The position numbers and the translations under genes are program-made. Of a DNA stretch of 9,172 nt, positions 1 to 6,484 are shown in pieces (positions within the stretch are counted from its first letter, which is position 1; every line of letters begins with the position of its first letter). The stretch is from assembly GCA_002336475.1 (NCBI GenBank), contig DDCX01000021.1, positions 20,840 to 30,011 on the forward strand. The letters are read 5' to 3'. The notes under the pieces were generated by a model. That model did not search any database. It was not told where the DNA came from and saw nothing but the letters and a program-made list of their open reading frames with translations. Source of the stretch: Flavobacteriales bacterium UBA1995. Its GTDB lineage: Bacteria > Bacteroidota > Bacteroidia > Flavobacteriales_D > Sanyastnellaceae.

Positions 1-1037
1 TGGAAGGTCAGGTACCCATCATCGCTGTATAAAGCGCTCAGGTCAATCCCCTTTGGATTCATGAAGAGCCGCTTTTCGAGCTCCGCTACGTCATAGAGGT
101 CTCCCCGTTTGAAACCCAGAAGGCTGTCAAGCTGTGCGGTTGAATACTTGGTGTTGCCCGTGAAGGTGATCTCTCTGAAGTGAAACTTGCCCCCTTCGTC
201 CACCTTGACAGCAATCCCCAATTCGCCTTCGGGCGTTCGAAAAAGGCTGTCTCCAGAGATTCTGGCGTTGCGGTAGCCTTTCTCCCGATAGTAGGCGGTG
301 ACGCCTTCGAGGTCCGCATTGAACTCCTCCTCGATGAATTTCGAAGACTTGAAAATCCTCCACCAAGCGCGCTCCTTGGTGTTTTTCATGCGGCGCTTGA
401 TCGACTTTTCGTCCAAAGCGGATGAACCCGAAACTTGGATGGTCCCGATCTTGATTTTCTCCCCTTTATCGATGTCAATGTTGACCCCGGCCGCATTTTC
501 CAAGATGCTGTCAGGTGTGCTTGAAATGCTGACTGTGGCGTCGAAGTAGCCCTTTTCTAGATAGTGGTCCTCCAAGATGCGGCGGGCAGTGACTTTGAGG
601 TTTTCATTGACAATTTGACCCCGCACCAAGTCGAGTTTGCCACGCAGTGTTTCTTGCTCTCCGCGCTTCACGCCTGTGAAACCGTATCGGGTGAGCCTCG
701 GCATTTCCTTGACCCGAATCACCAGGTACACATCGCTGTCCCTTCTTTCCGCAAGCTCGATGGACACATCGCTGAACAGCCGCTGGTCCCAGAGGTTCCT
801 GACGGCTGCTGCAAGGCGCTCTCCTGGGATAACGACCTCGTCGCCAACCTGCAAGCCGCTGAACAGCTTGACCGCCTGAACGTCGGTGTACTCAGCGCCC
901 AAAACGGTGATACCCGCGATTCGGTAGTCGCTTGGCACCGCGAGTTCGAGCGCGTCTGAACCGGGCTGGGCCGACATGACAGCAGGAACGACCAAGGCCG
1001 TCAGCGTTGCAAATAGCGCGGTGAAATACGTCCTCAT
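1..1037 (-). CDS. bamA: BamA, outer-membrane protein assembly factor (N-terminal part; 3' end beyond window)
   Basis: Core subunit of the BAM complex, which folds and inserts beta-barrel proteins into the outer membrane. The window holds 345 codons from the start. Residues 1–23 form a signal peptide (hydrophobic FTALFATLTALVVPAVM, likely cleavage after MSA before Q24). Periplasmic POTRA repeats follow: POTRA1 about 38–113 (ITVLGAEYTD, then IPGERLAAAVRNLWDQRLFSD), POTRA2 about 114–190 (LEDHYLEKGYFDA), POTRA3 about 193–283 (YYREKGYRNARI) and POTRA4 from about 286 (ITFTGNTKYS, LYSDDGYLTF). POTRA5 and the membrane barrel lie off the left edge. The ATG at 1037 is chosen because it gives a clean signal peptide and sits 2 nt after the uppS stop, so the two are almost certainly co-transcribed and possibly translationally coupled. 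The four POTRA repeats make another assignment unlikely, although the barrel cannot be checked here. Confidence 0.93.
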   Translation of the reverse strand, partial: MRTYFTALFATLTALVVPAVMSAQPGSDALELAVPSDYRIAGITVLGAEYTDVQAVKLFSGLQVGDEVVIPGERLAAAVRNLWDQRLFSDVSIELAERRDSDVYLVIRVKEMPRLTRYGFTGVKRGEQETLRGKLDLVRGQIVNENLKVTARRILEDHYLEKGYFDATVSISSTPDSILENAAGVNIDIDKGEKIKIGTIQVSGSSALDEKSIKRRMKNTKERAWWRIFKSSKFIEEEFNADLEGVTAYYREKGYRNARISGDSLFRTPEGELGIAVKVDEGGKFHFREITFTGNTKYSTAQLDSLLGFKRGDLYDVAELEKRLFMNPKGIDLSALYSDDGYLTF

Positions 1038-1039
1038 TC

Positions 1040-1801
1040 CTACTTCGTAATTCCCTGTTTGATGTCTTGCGCCTCGGTTGAAACCTGGTCTCCTGTGCGG
1101 CCGAAGCGGCGCTCACGACCCCTGAATTCCAAAATGGCCGCCTTAAAATGGTCCTCGCGAAAGTCAGGCCACATGACTGGCGTAAAGTGCAACTCCGAAT
1201 AGGCCAATTGCCACAGCAAAAAGTTGCTCAATCGCTGCTCCCCACTGGTGCGAATCAACAGCTCCGGATCCGGCACGTCCGGCATGCTCAAGTGTTGCCG
1301 AACGGCATGTTCATCGATGTCCTCTGCCGGCATCCCTGAACGAACAATCCTCCGAACGGCCTCTGTCAATTCCCAACGGCCACTGTAACTCAATGCCAAG
1401 ATCAGGTTCAGCCCTTCGCAATGGGCTGTCTTCTGTTCTACATCCCGCAATCCGGCGATGCAGGCATCAGGCAATGCTGAAATGTCACCTGTTGAACGCA
1501 GCCTGACTCCTTTGCGAATGAGCTCTGCCACTTCGCCAGCGAGGCTCTTCACAAGCAACTCCATGAGGGCGTTGATTTCCTCTTGGGGTCTGGACCAATT
1601 TTCTGTACTAAAAGCATACAAGGTGAGGTACCCGACACCGAGCTCACCCGCTGCACTCACTGCGGACCTGACGCTCTCCACGCCACTGGCATGGCCAAAT
1701 ATCCGGTCCTCTCCGCGCTCTCTGGCCCAACGTCCATTGCCGTCCATAATGACCGCCACGTGGCGGGGAAGGTGTTGTGATGGAGGTGTAGGCTCAACCA
1801 T
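1040..1801 (-). CDS. uppS: Isoprenyl transferase (undecaprenyl diphosphate synthase), UppS
   Basis: A cytoplasmic cis-prenyltransferase that condenses isopentenyl diphosphate onto farnesyl diphosphate, giving the C55 lipid carrier for peptidoglycan and other surface polysaccharides. The protein is 253 aa, normal for the family. Visible signatures: VIMDGNGRWA at 17–26 with catalytic Asp20; His37; YAFSTENW at 62–69; LSYSGRWEL at 137–145; and the C-terminal signature PELLIRTSGEQRLSNF at 179–194, followed by WQLAYSEL. The ATG at 1801 is the only reasonable start: reading upstream in the same frame there is a TGA 14 codons earlier and no other ATG between. No clear Shine-Dalgarno site is seen, as is usual in Bacteroidota. 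It lies 118 nt after porG and 2 nt before bamA, so envelope lipid-carrier synthesis and outer-membrane assembly share a transcript. Confidence 0.97.
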   Translation of the reverse strand: MVEPTPPSQHLPRHVAVIMDGNGRWARERGEDRIFGHASGVESVRSAVSAAGELGVGYLTLYAFSTENWSRPQEEINALMELLVKSLAGEVAELIRKGVRLRSTGDISALPDACIAGLRDVEQKTAHCEGLNLILALSYSGRWELTEAVRRIVRSGMPAEDIDEHAVRQHLSMPDVPDPELLIRTSGEQRLSNFLLWQLAYSELHFTPVMWPDFREDHFKAAILEFRGRERRFGRTGDQVSTEAQDIKQGITK

Positions 1802-1919
1802 GTTGGTTTGCGTGAATCGCAGAAGCAGCGGCGAATGTGGTCACCACCGCTTTGACATGCAAGGTAGACACCGCATTCTGCTTCGAGATTGGGAGTTTTT
1901 CACCTAATTGAACAGAAGA
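1802..1919 (-). promoter_or_regulatory. Leader region of uppS-bamA with inverted repeats
   Basis: This is the only large gap inside the minus-strand block. It contains a 7-nt inverted repeat GAAGCAG (1822–1828) / CTGCTTC (1878–1884). The stem is extended by CGG (1829–1831) pairing with CCG (1871–1873) across a 4-nt bulge at 1874–1877. Nested inside is an odd palindrome GTGGTCACCAC (1837–1847). No convincing Bacteroidota promoter (TTTG … TAnnTTTG) was found, and no T-run follows the repeat, so it is not a plain intrinsic terminator. It may be a structured 5' leader or simply a spacer; a function is inference only. Confidence 0.3.
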
Positions 1920-2765
1920 TCAACGGTCCCAGCAGGTCGTAGGACTCTTGTCGATTCGAAAAGTGAACGATAAGGTCATCGCGCCAAACCGGTCATCCCG
2001 GTCATTGAAACCCCGCATCTGCCCCACTGGATCGACCAGGTCGCCTTCCTTCTCGATGCGCGACACACTCAATTCTTCGGCAAGCGGCCCCGCTTCCTCC
2101 TCCAACACTGCGGTGCTTGCGTAATAGCCCGCAACGTCGTCCAAATAGTCTGACCAAGTGCGGCGCATTCCCCATTCAAAATTCAAGGCTGAGAAATGTC
2201 CCAAATTCAACTTGAAACCGATGCCAAAAGGGACCGCAAACCCCGTGGTTGCATAGCGGCCTTCACCTGAACCCGTGCTTTGCCCCTCCGTGCCGAGGGG
2301 TTGAAGTTCGTACCAGACTTCTCCAATCTGGGCTTCGGGCATGTGGCTGTAGAGCGAGAGTCCTGCAAACAGATACCCCGTGAACCGGTCCTTGGTGTTG
2401 CCTATTTGATAGCGTGTGTAATTGAATTCCGCCACAACAGCGCCCTCGGTGATCGCATTGCGAAAATGCAAGTTCCGGTTCGCAATCCAGGGGTCCTTTG
2501 AATCGGAATCATAGTACAGAAGTCGGGTCCGGTTCAAGCTGGCCCTTATCCCAATGCGGCGGTTGACGTTGAACCTTAAAAACCCGCCAAACCCAGGCTG
2601 CAGGCGCCCTTGGAAATGGCCTGTAGGATTAAGTTCACCGAGGTAATAGCCCGTGCCTACCGTCAGCCCCAGGGTTTTGCTGGTTTCGAATTTGCGCTGG
2701 CCATGTACCGTTCCTGCCCAAGCGAGGAAAAGCAGAAGGAGCGTAAAAAGCGGACGTGACATCAT
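1920..2765 (-). CDS. porG: PorG-like DUF6089 outer-membrane beta-barrel protein (type IX secretion)
   Basis: Member of the DUF6089/PorG family. PorG of Porphyromonas gingivalis is an outer-membrane component required for type IX secretion and gliding-related export. The protein is 281 aa. Residues 1–22 are a signal peptide (LFTLLLLFLAWAGTVHG, cleavage before Gln23). The mature part starts with the family-typical GTGYYLGELNP (37–47), then alternating amphipathic strands as in an 8-strand barrel. The conserved block EWGMRRTWSDYLDDVAGYY is at 197–215, and MRGFNDRDDRF at 250–260 leads into the terminal strand MTLSFTF. There are two ATGs in tandem (2765 and 2762). It sits 17 nt after nadK and upstream of uppS and bamA; from memory, P. 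gingivalis also has porG beside uppS and bamA. The family is clear; the type IX role is inferred from homology and synteny. Confidence 0.85.
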   Translation of the reverse strand: MMSRPLFTLLLLFLAWAGTVHGQRKFETSKTLGLTVGTGYYLGELNPTGHFQGRLQPGFGGFLRFNVNRRIGIRASLNRTRLLYYDSDSKDPWIANRNLHFRNAITEGAVVAEFNYTRYQIGNTKDRFTGYLFAGLSLYSHMPEAQIGEVWYELQPLGTEGQSTGSGEGRYATTGFAVPFGIGFKLNLGHFSALNFEWGMRRTWSDYLDDVAGYYASTAVLEEEAGPLAEELSVSRIEKEGDLVDPVGQMRGFNDRDDRFGAMTLSFTFRIDKSPTTCWDR

Positions 2766-2782
2766 GGCTAAAGGACGCTGCT

Positions 2783-3724
2783 TTAACGGAGGTTGCCCCC
2801 GGTTTCTTGCCCCCCGTCCATGGAATGGCCTTCGCGGGCATCCAATCCGAGGTGCAGTTTGCGGCGCACTGTTTCGATAAAGTCCACCCCGGGAAGCTGA
2901 ACCAACAAGAATGGACGTTCAGCTGGCCGCACTGCAAACTTTGCAGGCGCTGCCACCTTGTAGGAGCGCGTATCCATGGTGAGCATCAGGTGATCGTCGC
3001 GCCCCTCTGCCTCGATTTCCAATGTGCCCTCCAATGGAATCACCACGGGACGGTCATACAAATTGTGCGGGGCAATGGGGTTGAGGACGATGGCGTTGCT
3101 GTCGGGGTGAATGATTGGCCCTCCACAGCTTAAAGAATAGGCTGTAGACCCTGTAGGCGTGGAAACGATGAGTCCATCAGACCAATACCGGTTGATGAAC
3201 ACCCCATTGCGGCTCACAGATACCCGGATCATGCTCGCTACATCGCGGCGGTGTACAGTGATTTCATTGAGGGCCCGCAGGTTAGAACCCAACTCTGCGT
3301 CGGGAAAATCCACCTCGAGCATGGCCCGTTGTTCCACTTTGTATGCGCCCTTCAAAATGCCCGGCAGCGCACGGGCCGCATCCGGCATGGGCAAATGAGA
3401 GAGAAATCCCAGCCGCCCAGTATTGATTCCCAAAACCGGTATCGGACGACCTGCCAACATGCCCGCAGTTTCCAATACTGTTCCGTCGCCACCGAACGTC
3501 AGGACCATGCCAAACACCTCTTCACCTTCCAGTTCGCACACCCCATCTTGGTCGTCCCCTAGTCCCATCTCAGAGAGCGCCCCATGAAAAACAGCGGTAA
3601 AGGCCAGCTTGACATCGGCATTGCGCAAGACGCCAAGAACGTCGCGGTATGCAGAGATGTCGGCTTCGGCGATCATCGTGCCGTGCAACAAAAGGGATTG
3701 GATGGGGGACTTTTGACTGTCCAT
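2783..3724 (-). CDS. nadK: NAD kinase
   Basis: Phosphorylates NAD to NADP using ATP (or polyphosphate in some members), setting the cytoplasmic NADP pool. The protein is 313 aa, slightly longer than the roughly 290–295 aa usual for Bacteroidota. Motifs: FGGDGT at 77–82, with the catalytic Asp80 of the GGDGT signature; GINTGRLGFLS at 99–109; NEITVHRRD at 153–161, the NE/D motif for the NAD ribose; DGLIVSTPTGSTAYSLSCGG at 183–202; and NPIAPHNLYDRPVVIP at 215–230. The end IETVRRKLHLGLDAR (283–297) is the family's normal terminus, and the 16 residues after it (EGHSMDGGQ…) are a low-complexity tail that appears to be an extension. The ATG at 3724 is 3 nt past the stop of the CBS-domain gene, so the two are co-transcribed and perhaps coupled. 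Confidence 0.97.
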   Translation of the reverse strand: MDSQKSPIQSLLLHGTMIAEADISAYRDVLGVLRNADVKLAFTAVFHGALSEMGLGDDQDGVCELEGEEVFGMVLTFGGDGTVLETAGMLAGRPIPVLGINTGRLGFLSHLPMPDAARALPGILKGAYKVEQRAMLEVDFPDAELGSNLRALNEITVHRRDVASMIRVSVSRNGVFINRYWSDGLIVSTPTGSTAYSLSCGGPIIHPDSNAIVLNPIAPHNLYDRPVVIPLEGTLEIEAEGRDDHLMLTMDTRSYKVAAPAKFAVRPAERPFLLVQLPGVDFIETVRRKLHLGLDAREGHSMDGGQETGGNLR

Positions 3725-3727
3725 GGA

Positions 3728-4381
3728 TCAGATGTTCATGTACCTTCTGAAGGCCGCCATGCGGTGCTTCATCTCCTCTGCGTATTCTTCGGCCCGGTAG
3801 AAGGCGCGCACGTCATATCCATGCCTTCTCAGCCCGTCGATCAGCCCTTCAATGTTCCGCGTTGAAAGCCTGAGCGCCACTTCTGCATTTTCAGAATGGT
3901 GGCCATCACTGACAAGGACCTGAAGGATCTTGACCCCTTCGGATTCTACCCGGTGGGAGACTTGCGCCAAACTGTAATCCTTCCAAGGCATTTCCAGCGT
4001 GAGAATGCTCCCTTCGCTAAACGGGGTCAAGCTGTTGTGAAAGGCCCTCCACAGGTGGGCCCTGTCGGTACAGCCCAGCAACATGCCGTCTTCTACCACC
4101 GGAACTACACTGACATCTGCTTCGCAAAGCACGTCCACCACCTCTAAGAAATGCTGGCCTGGTGCGACCATGACCGGCATCAATTGCACATTGGTCAAAA
4201 ACACAGACTCGCCCTCTTTATCCAAAAGGTGCTGTTCTGCTACCAACCCCAGGTATCGGCCCTCAGCAGCCACCGGAAGGTGCTCCACTTTGAATTCATC
4301 CATAGCGCGCAAAGCCTTTTCCAAGGTGTCGCCTGGGTTGAGCGCGATCAGTTCGTCGTTGATGATACTTTTTGCGTGCAT
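3728..4381 (-). CDS. CBS-pair protein with C-terminal ACT-like domain
   Basis: A cytoplasmic protein of 217 aa from the chosen start. Two CBS repeats are visible: about residues 1–58 (LEKALRAMDEFKVEHLPV, RYLGLVAEQHLLD) and about 65–118 (VDVLCEADVSVVPVVEDGML). CBS pairs usually bind adenosine nucleotides or S-adenosylmethionine and act as energy or ligand sensors. The C-terminal part (about 124–195, ILTLEMPWKDYSLAQVSHRV … GYDVRAFY) has the strand-helix-strand rhythm of an ACT-like domain. No enzyme motif is seen. The open frame extends to an ATG at 4615, but that would overlap pdxJ by 162 nt and adds unlikely sequence. ATG 4381 matches the usual start of relatives (short N-term before INDELIALNPGDTLEKAL). 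ATG 4402 is a possible alternative adding seven residues. It is followed 3 nt later by nadK. Ligand and role are unknown; regulation of a metabolic partner is inference. Confidence 0.85.
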   Translation of the reverse strand: MHAKSIINDELIALNPGDTLEKALRAMDEFKVEHLPVAAEGRYLGLVAEQHLLDKEGESVFLTNVQLMPVMVAPGQHFLEVVDVLCEADVSVVPVVEDGMLLGCTDRAHLWRAFHNSLTPFSEGSILTLEMPWKDYSLAQVSHRVESEGVKILQVLVSDGHHSENAEVALRLSTRNIEGLIDGLRRHGYDVRAFYRAEEYAEEMKHRMAAFRRYMNI

Positions 4382-4413
4382 GGACTTTATTACTCCCGAC
4401 ATCCGGGACTTTG

Positions 4414-4421
4414 CGAAATTA
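4414..4421 (-). promoter_or_regulatory. Candidate -7 promoter element for the CBS-nadK-porG transcript
   Basis: On the minus strand the sequence reads TAATTTCG, one base off the Bacteroidota -7 consensus TAnnTTTG. A GTTG lies upstream at 4438–4441, but the 16-nt spacer is shorter than the usual 19–20. Transcription would begin near 4408, leaving a leader of about 27 nt with an A-rich stretch (AATAAAG) before the ATG at 4381. This is a point in favour of that start over 4402. The match is weak. Confidence 0.25.
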
Positions 4422-4453
4422 GCCGTCAGTAAGGGCACAACCCCATTAGGTCC

Positions 4454-5185
4454 ATGGAAACTTTCCCAACGCGTCTGAGCGTCAACGTCAACAAAATAGC
4501 CACACTGCGAAATGCTCGCGGTGCTGCGCGGCCTTGCCCGGTAGCCGCGGCTGTGCGCATTCAGCAATGGGGAGCGGATGGCATCACAGTACATCCTCGT
4601 CCCGACGGCCGTCACATCACGTTTGACGACGTTCGAAAGCTCAAACCCGTCATCACCACGGAGTTCAACATCGAAGGATACCCATCGTCGGAGTTTGTGG
4701 ACTTGGTGTTAGAAATCGCTCCGGACCAGGTGACTTTGGTCCCAGATCCACCCGGAATTCTCACTTCAAATGAGGGTTGGGACACCCGCATCCATGCGGA
4801 GATGCTGGGGCAGGTGCTTTCCAAGTTCAGAGAAGCCGGCATTCGAACCAGCCTGTTTATCTCCACGGACCACAGCCTGATTCAAGGGGCCGCTGATGTA
4901 GGGGCCGACCGCATCGAGCTGTATACCGGTCCCTACGCTGCGGCCTTTTCTCAAGACCCTTCCGCCGCCGTCCGACCCTTTGCCGCTGCTGCCGAACACG
5001 CTGCAAACGTTGGGCTCGATGTCAATGCAGGACACGATCTCGACCTGGACAACCTCGCCCATTTCGCCCAACATGTGCAGCCCCTTCACGAGGTCAGCAT
5101 AGGCCACGCCTTGATCAGCGACGCCCTCTACGTGGGACTGCAAAACGCGGTTGGACAATACAAAGCGCAGTTGCGCCCTGCATAA
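4454..5185 (+). CDS. pdxJ: Pyridoxine 5'-phosphate synthase
   Basis: Last step of the DXP-dependent vitamin B6 pathway: condenses 1-deoxyxylulose 5-phosphate with 3-amino-2-oxopropyl phosphate to pyridoxine 5'-phosphate; a cytoplasmic TIM-barrel octamer in studied members. The protein is 243 aa, full length. Motifs: SVNVNKIATLRNARG at 9–23; GADGITVHPRPDGRHIT at 40–56; FNIEGYPS at 71–78; ADRIELYTGPYA at 151–162; VNAGHDLDLDNL at 190–201; and EVSIGHALISDAL at 213–225. By alignment from memory with the E. coli enzyme, His47, Glu74 and His194 correspond to catalytic His45, Glu72 and His193, so the active site looks intact. No other ATG is close to the conserved N-terminus. AGG at 4448–4450 lies only 3 nt before the start, too close for a standard ribosome site. 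It overlaps the next gene by 1 nt. Confidence 0.97.
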   Translation: METFPTRLSVNVNKIATLRNARGAARPCPVAAAVRIQQWGADGITVHPRPDGRHITFDDVRKLKPVITTEFNIEGYPSSEFVDLVLEIAPDQVTLVPDPPGILTSNEGWDTRIHAEMLGQVLSKFREAGIRTSLFISTDHSLIQGAADVGADRIELYTGPYAAAFSQDPSAAVRPFAAAAEHAANVGLDVNAGHDLDLDNLAHFAQHVQPLHEVSIGHALISDALYVGLQNAVGQYKAQLRPA

Positions 5186-5970
5186 TGGTGCTCTTTCATC
5201 GCGTTTTAGGAGCGCACCCCATCGACAGGGCCGCGCCCCCACTGGTCGTCCTGCATGGCCTTTTAGGGTCTTCTGACAACTGGCAAACTTTGGGGACCCG
5301 TTGGGCGACGGACCGCCCCGTAGTGCTCGTGGACCAGCGGAACCATGGCCGCAGCCCCCACCACCCCAACCACGGTTACCCCGATATGGTGGTCGACCTG
5401 CTCGACACCATGGACGCGCTGGGAATCAGGCAAGCGGATATACTCGGGCACAGCATGGGCGGCAAAACGGCGATGTATTTCACGGACCGGCACCCTGGGC
5501 GTTGCCGCAGCCTCATCGTGGCAGACATGGCTCCCGTTGCCTATCCCCCGCACCACCTGCACCTGTTCGATGCGCTGGCCGCATTGGATTTGTCATCTTT
5601 TGGCCGGAGGAGTGAGGTCGAAGCCGCCCTCACCTCATCGATACCTGAAGCCGGTGTGCGGCAATTTCTCCTTAAAGGCCTGTACCGATCAGACCCCGCA
5701 CGTTTCGCCTGGCGGTTCAACCTGCCCGTACTCCGCCGGCACTTGGCAGACATGACCGGCCACAGGCCACTCGGTGAAATCCCCGCACCGGCATTGAGCA
5801 TTTACGGCACGAGGTCAGATTATGTGGTTGGAAGAGGCATGGACGCCATGAAGGCCCACTTTCCCCAGTTGCACACCTGTGCCTTAGATGCGGGCCATTG
5901 GCTGCACGCTGAACAGCCCCAGGCTTTTGATGCCGCCGTGGTTGACTTTCTTAGCCGCCAGGAAGCCTAA
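5185..5970 (+). CDS. YbfF-like alpha/beta hydrolase
   Basis: A 261-aa soluble alpha/beta-fold hydrolase, full length, with no signal peptide. Visible features: oxyanion-hole segment VVLHGLLGSSDNW at 21–33; DQRNHGRSP at 50–58; nucleophile elbow GHSMGG at 88–93 with Ser90; ADMAPVAYPP at 113–122 with Asp114; and DAGHWLHAEQP at 235–245 with His238. This pattern matches the YbfF esterase group, in which the acid of the triad is thought to be the Asp after strand 6 (Asp114 here); Asp212 in GTRSDYV is the alternative acid. The substrate is unknown, with an acyl-ester or thioester likely. The ATG overlaps the pdxJ stop (TAATG), which suggests translational coupling, although a link to vitamin B6 metabolism is not shown by the sequence. 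The fold is certain; the function is only general. Confidence 0.92.
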   Translation: MVLFHRVLGAHPIDRAAPPLVVLHGLLGSSDNWQTLGTRWATDRPVVLVDQRNHGRSPHHPNHGYPDMVVDLLDTMDALGIRQADILGHSMGGKTAMYFTDRHPGRCRSLIVADMAPVAYPPHHLHLFDALAALDLSSFGRRSEVEAALTSSIPEAGVRQFLLKGLYRSDPARFAWRFNLPVLRRHLADMTGHRPLGEIPAPALSIYGTRSDYVVGRGMDAMKAHFPQLHTCALDAGHWLHAEQPQAFDAAVVDFLSRQEA

Positions 5971-5974
5971 CAGC

Positions 5975-6010
5975 AAAACGCCCGCTCCGGCAAAGCCGTG
6001 CGGACGTTTC
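5975..6010. terminator. Hairpin between convergent genes, likely bidirectional terminator
   Basis: AAACGCCCGC (5976–5985) pairs with GCGGACGTTT (6000–6009), enclosing a second stem CGGC-AAA-GCCG (5988–5998). On the plus strand there is one C·A mismatch. On the minus strand the same position is a G·U pair, so the stem is continuous there, and it is followed by TTTT. It lies between the ends of the hydrolase (5970) and the small secreted-protein gene (6033), exactly where both transcripts should stop. The minus direction looks stronger, and no long T-run is present. Confidence 0.6.
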
Positions 6011-6032
6011 AATGTGGGGTAAAGTGTGGTGA

Positions 6033-6467
6033 TCAGCCCTTAGAGCCAACCATAATGCTGACACAGCCTTCGTGCTGAATCACAGCTTCCGTGGGGGGAA
6101 CCTGAACACGGATCGTCATTTGCTGGGTATTGGCTACCCTGAAATCGAAATGGTCCTTTTCCTTGTCTGAACTGTCATAGATGCCGTTGCCCCTGCTGTC
6201 CAATACTTGGAAAGTCAGGTCACCGAGCACCGGGTGTCCGCACACCAAAAGCCGGTAGGCGCGGTCACCAAAAAATGTCAGTTCGAGTTCAGCTTCATCA
6301 CCGGGGATCAGAACCGCAGTGTTGTAGTTGTCATTCTGCACGTAATCCTCCAACGCAGGAAGACAGCGCTTCTTCGTGAAAGTCCGGCATTGTGCTGTAG
6401 CATCGGCCACGGTGAAGATCATCACCAGGGCGAGGGCAGCGAGGGGGATTGTTTTAATCGCAGTCAT
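6033..6467 (-). CDS. Small secreted protein of unknown function with four cysteines
   Basis: Not assignable to a named family. From the ATG at 6467 it encodes 144 aa: a signal peptide (IKTIPLAALALVMIFTVADATA, likely cleavage before Gln26), then a mature part of about 119 residues rich in predicted beta strands (AELELTFFGDRAYRLLVCG, LTFQVLDSRGNGIYD, FDFRVANTQQMTIRVQVPP). Cysteines are at 27, 35, 76 and 135, enough for two disulfides, and the start of the mature part (CRTFTKKRCLPALEDYV) looks familiar from uncharacterised Bacteroidota proteins. The pattern suggests a small beta-sandwich acting in the periplasm or outside the cell, but that is inference. A GTG at 6488 would overlap the upstream gene's TGA by 3–4 nt and adds seven residues; ATG is preferred because it gives the more normal signal peptide. 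It follows the lipoprotein gene directly and forms an operon with it. Confidence 0.75.
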   Translation of the reverse strand: MTAIKTIPLAALALVMIFTVADATAQCRTFTKKRCLPALEDYVQNDNYNTAVLIPGDEAELELTFFGDRAYRLLVCGHPVLGDLTFQVLDSRGNGIYDSSDKEKDHFDFRVANTQQMTIRVQVPPTEAVIQHEGCVSIMVGSKG

Positions 6468-6484
6468 GGCGCTATGGGTTACGT

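Noticed and set aside
892..1116. A 74-codon minus-strand frame across the uppS/bamA junction
   Set aside because: It is out of frame with both genes, which are well supported by their motifs and fill the region.
1458..1907. A 149-codon plus-strand frame over uppS and its leader
   Set aside because: It lies opposite strongly conserved UppS motifs and shows no recognisable protein features.
4382..4615. Upstream extension of the CBS-domain frame to the ATG at 4615
   Set aside because: It would overlap the 5' end of pdxJ by 162 nt on the opposite strand, lacks family-like sequence and bypasses the normal start at 4381.
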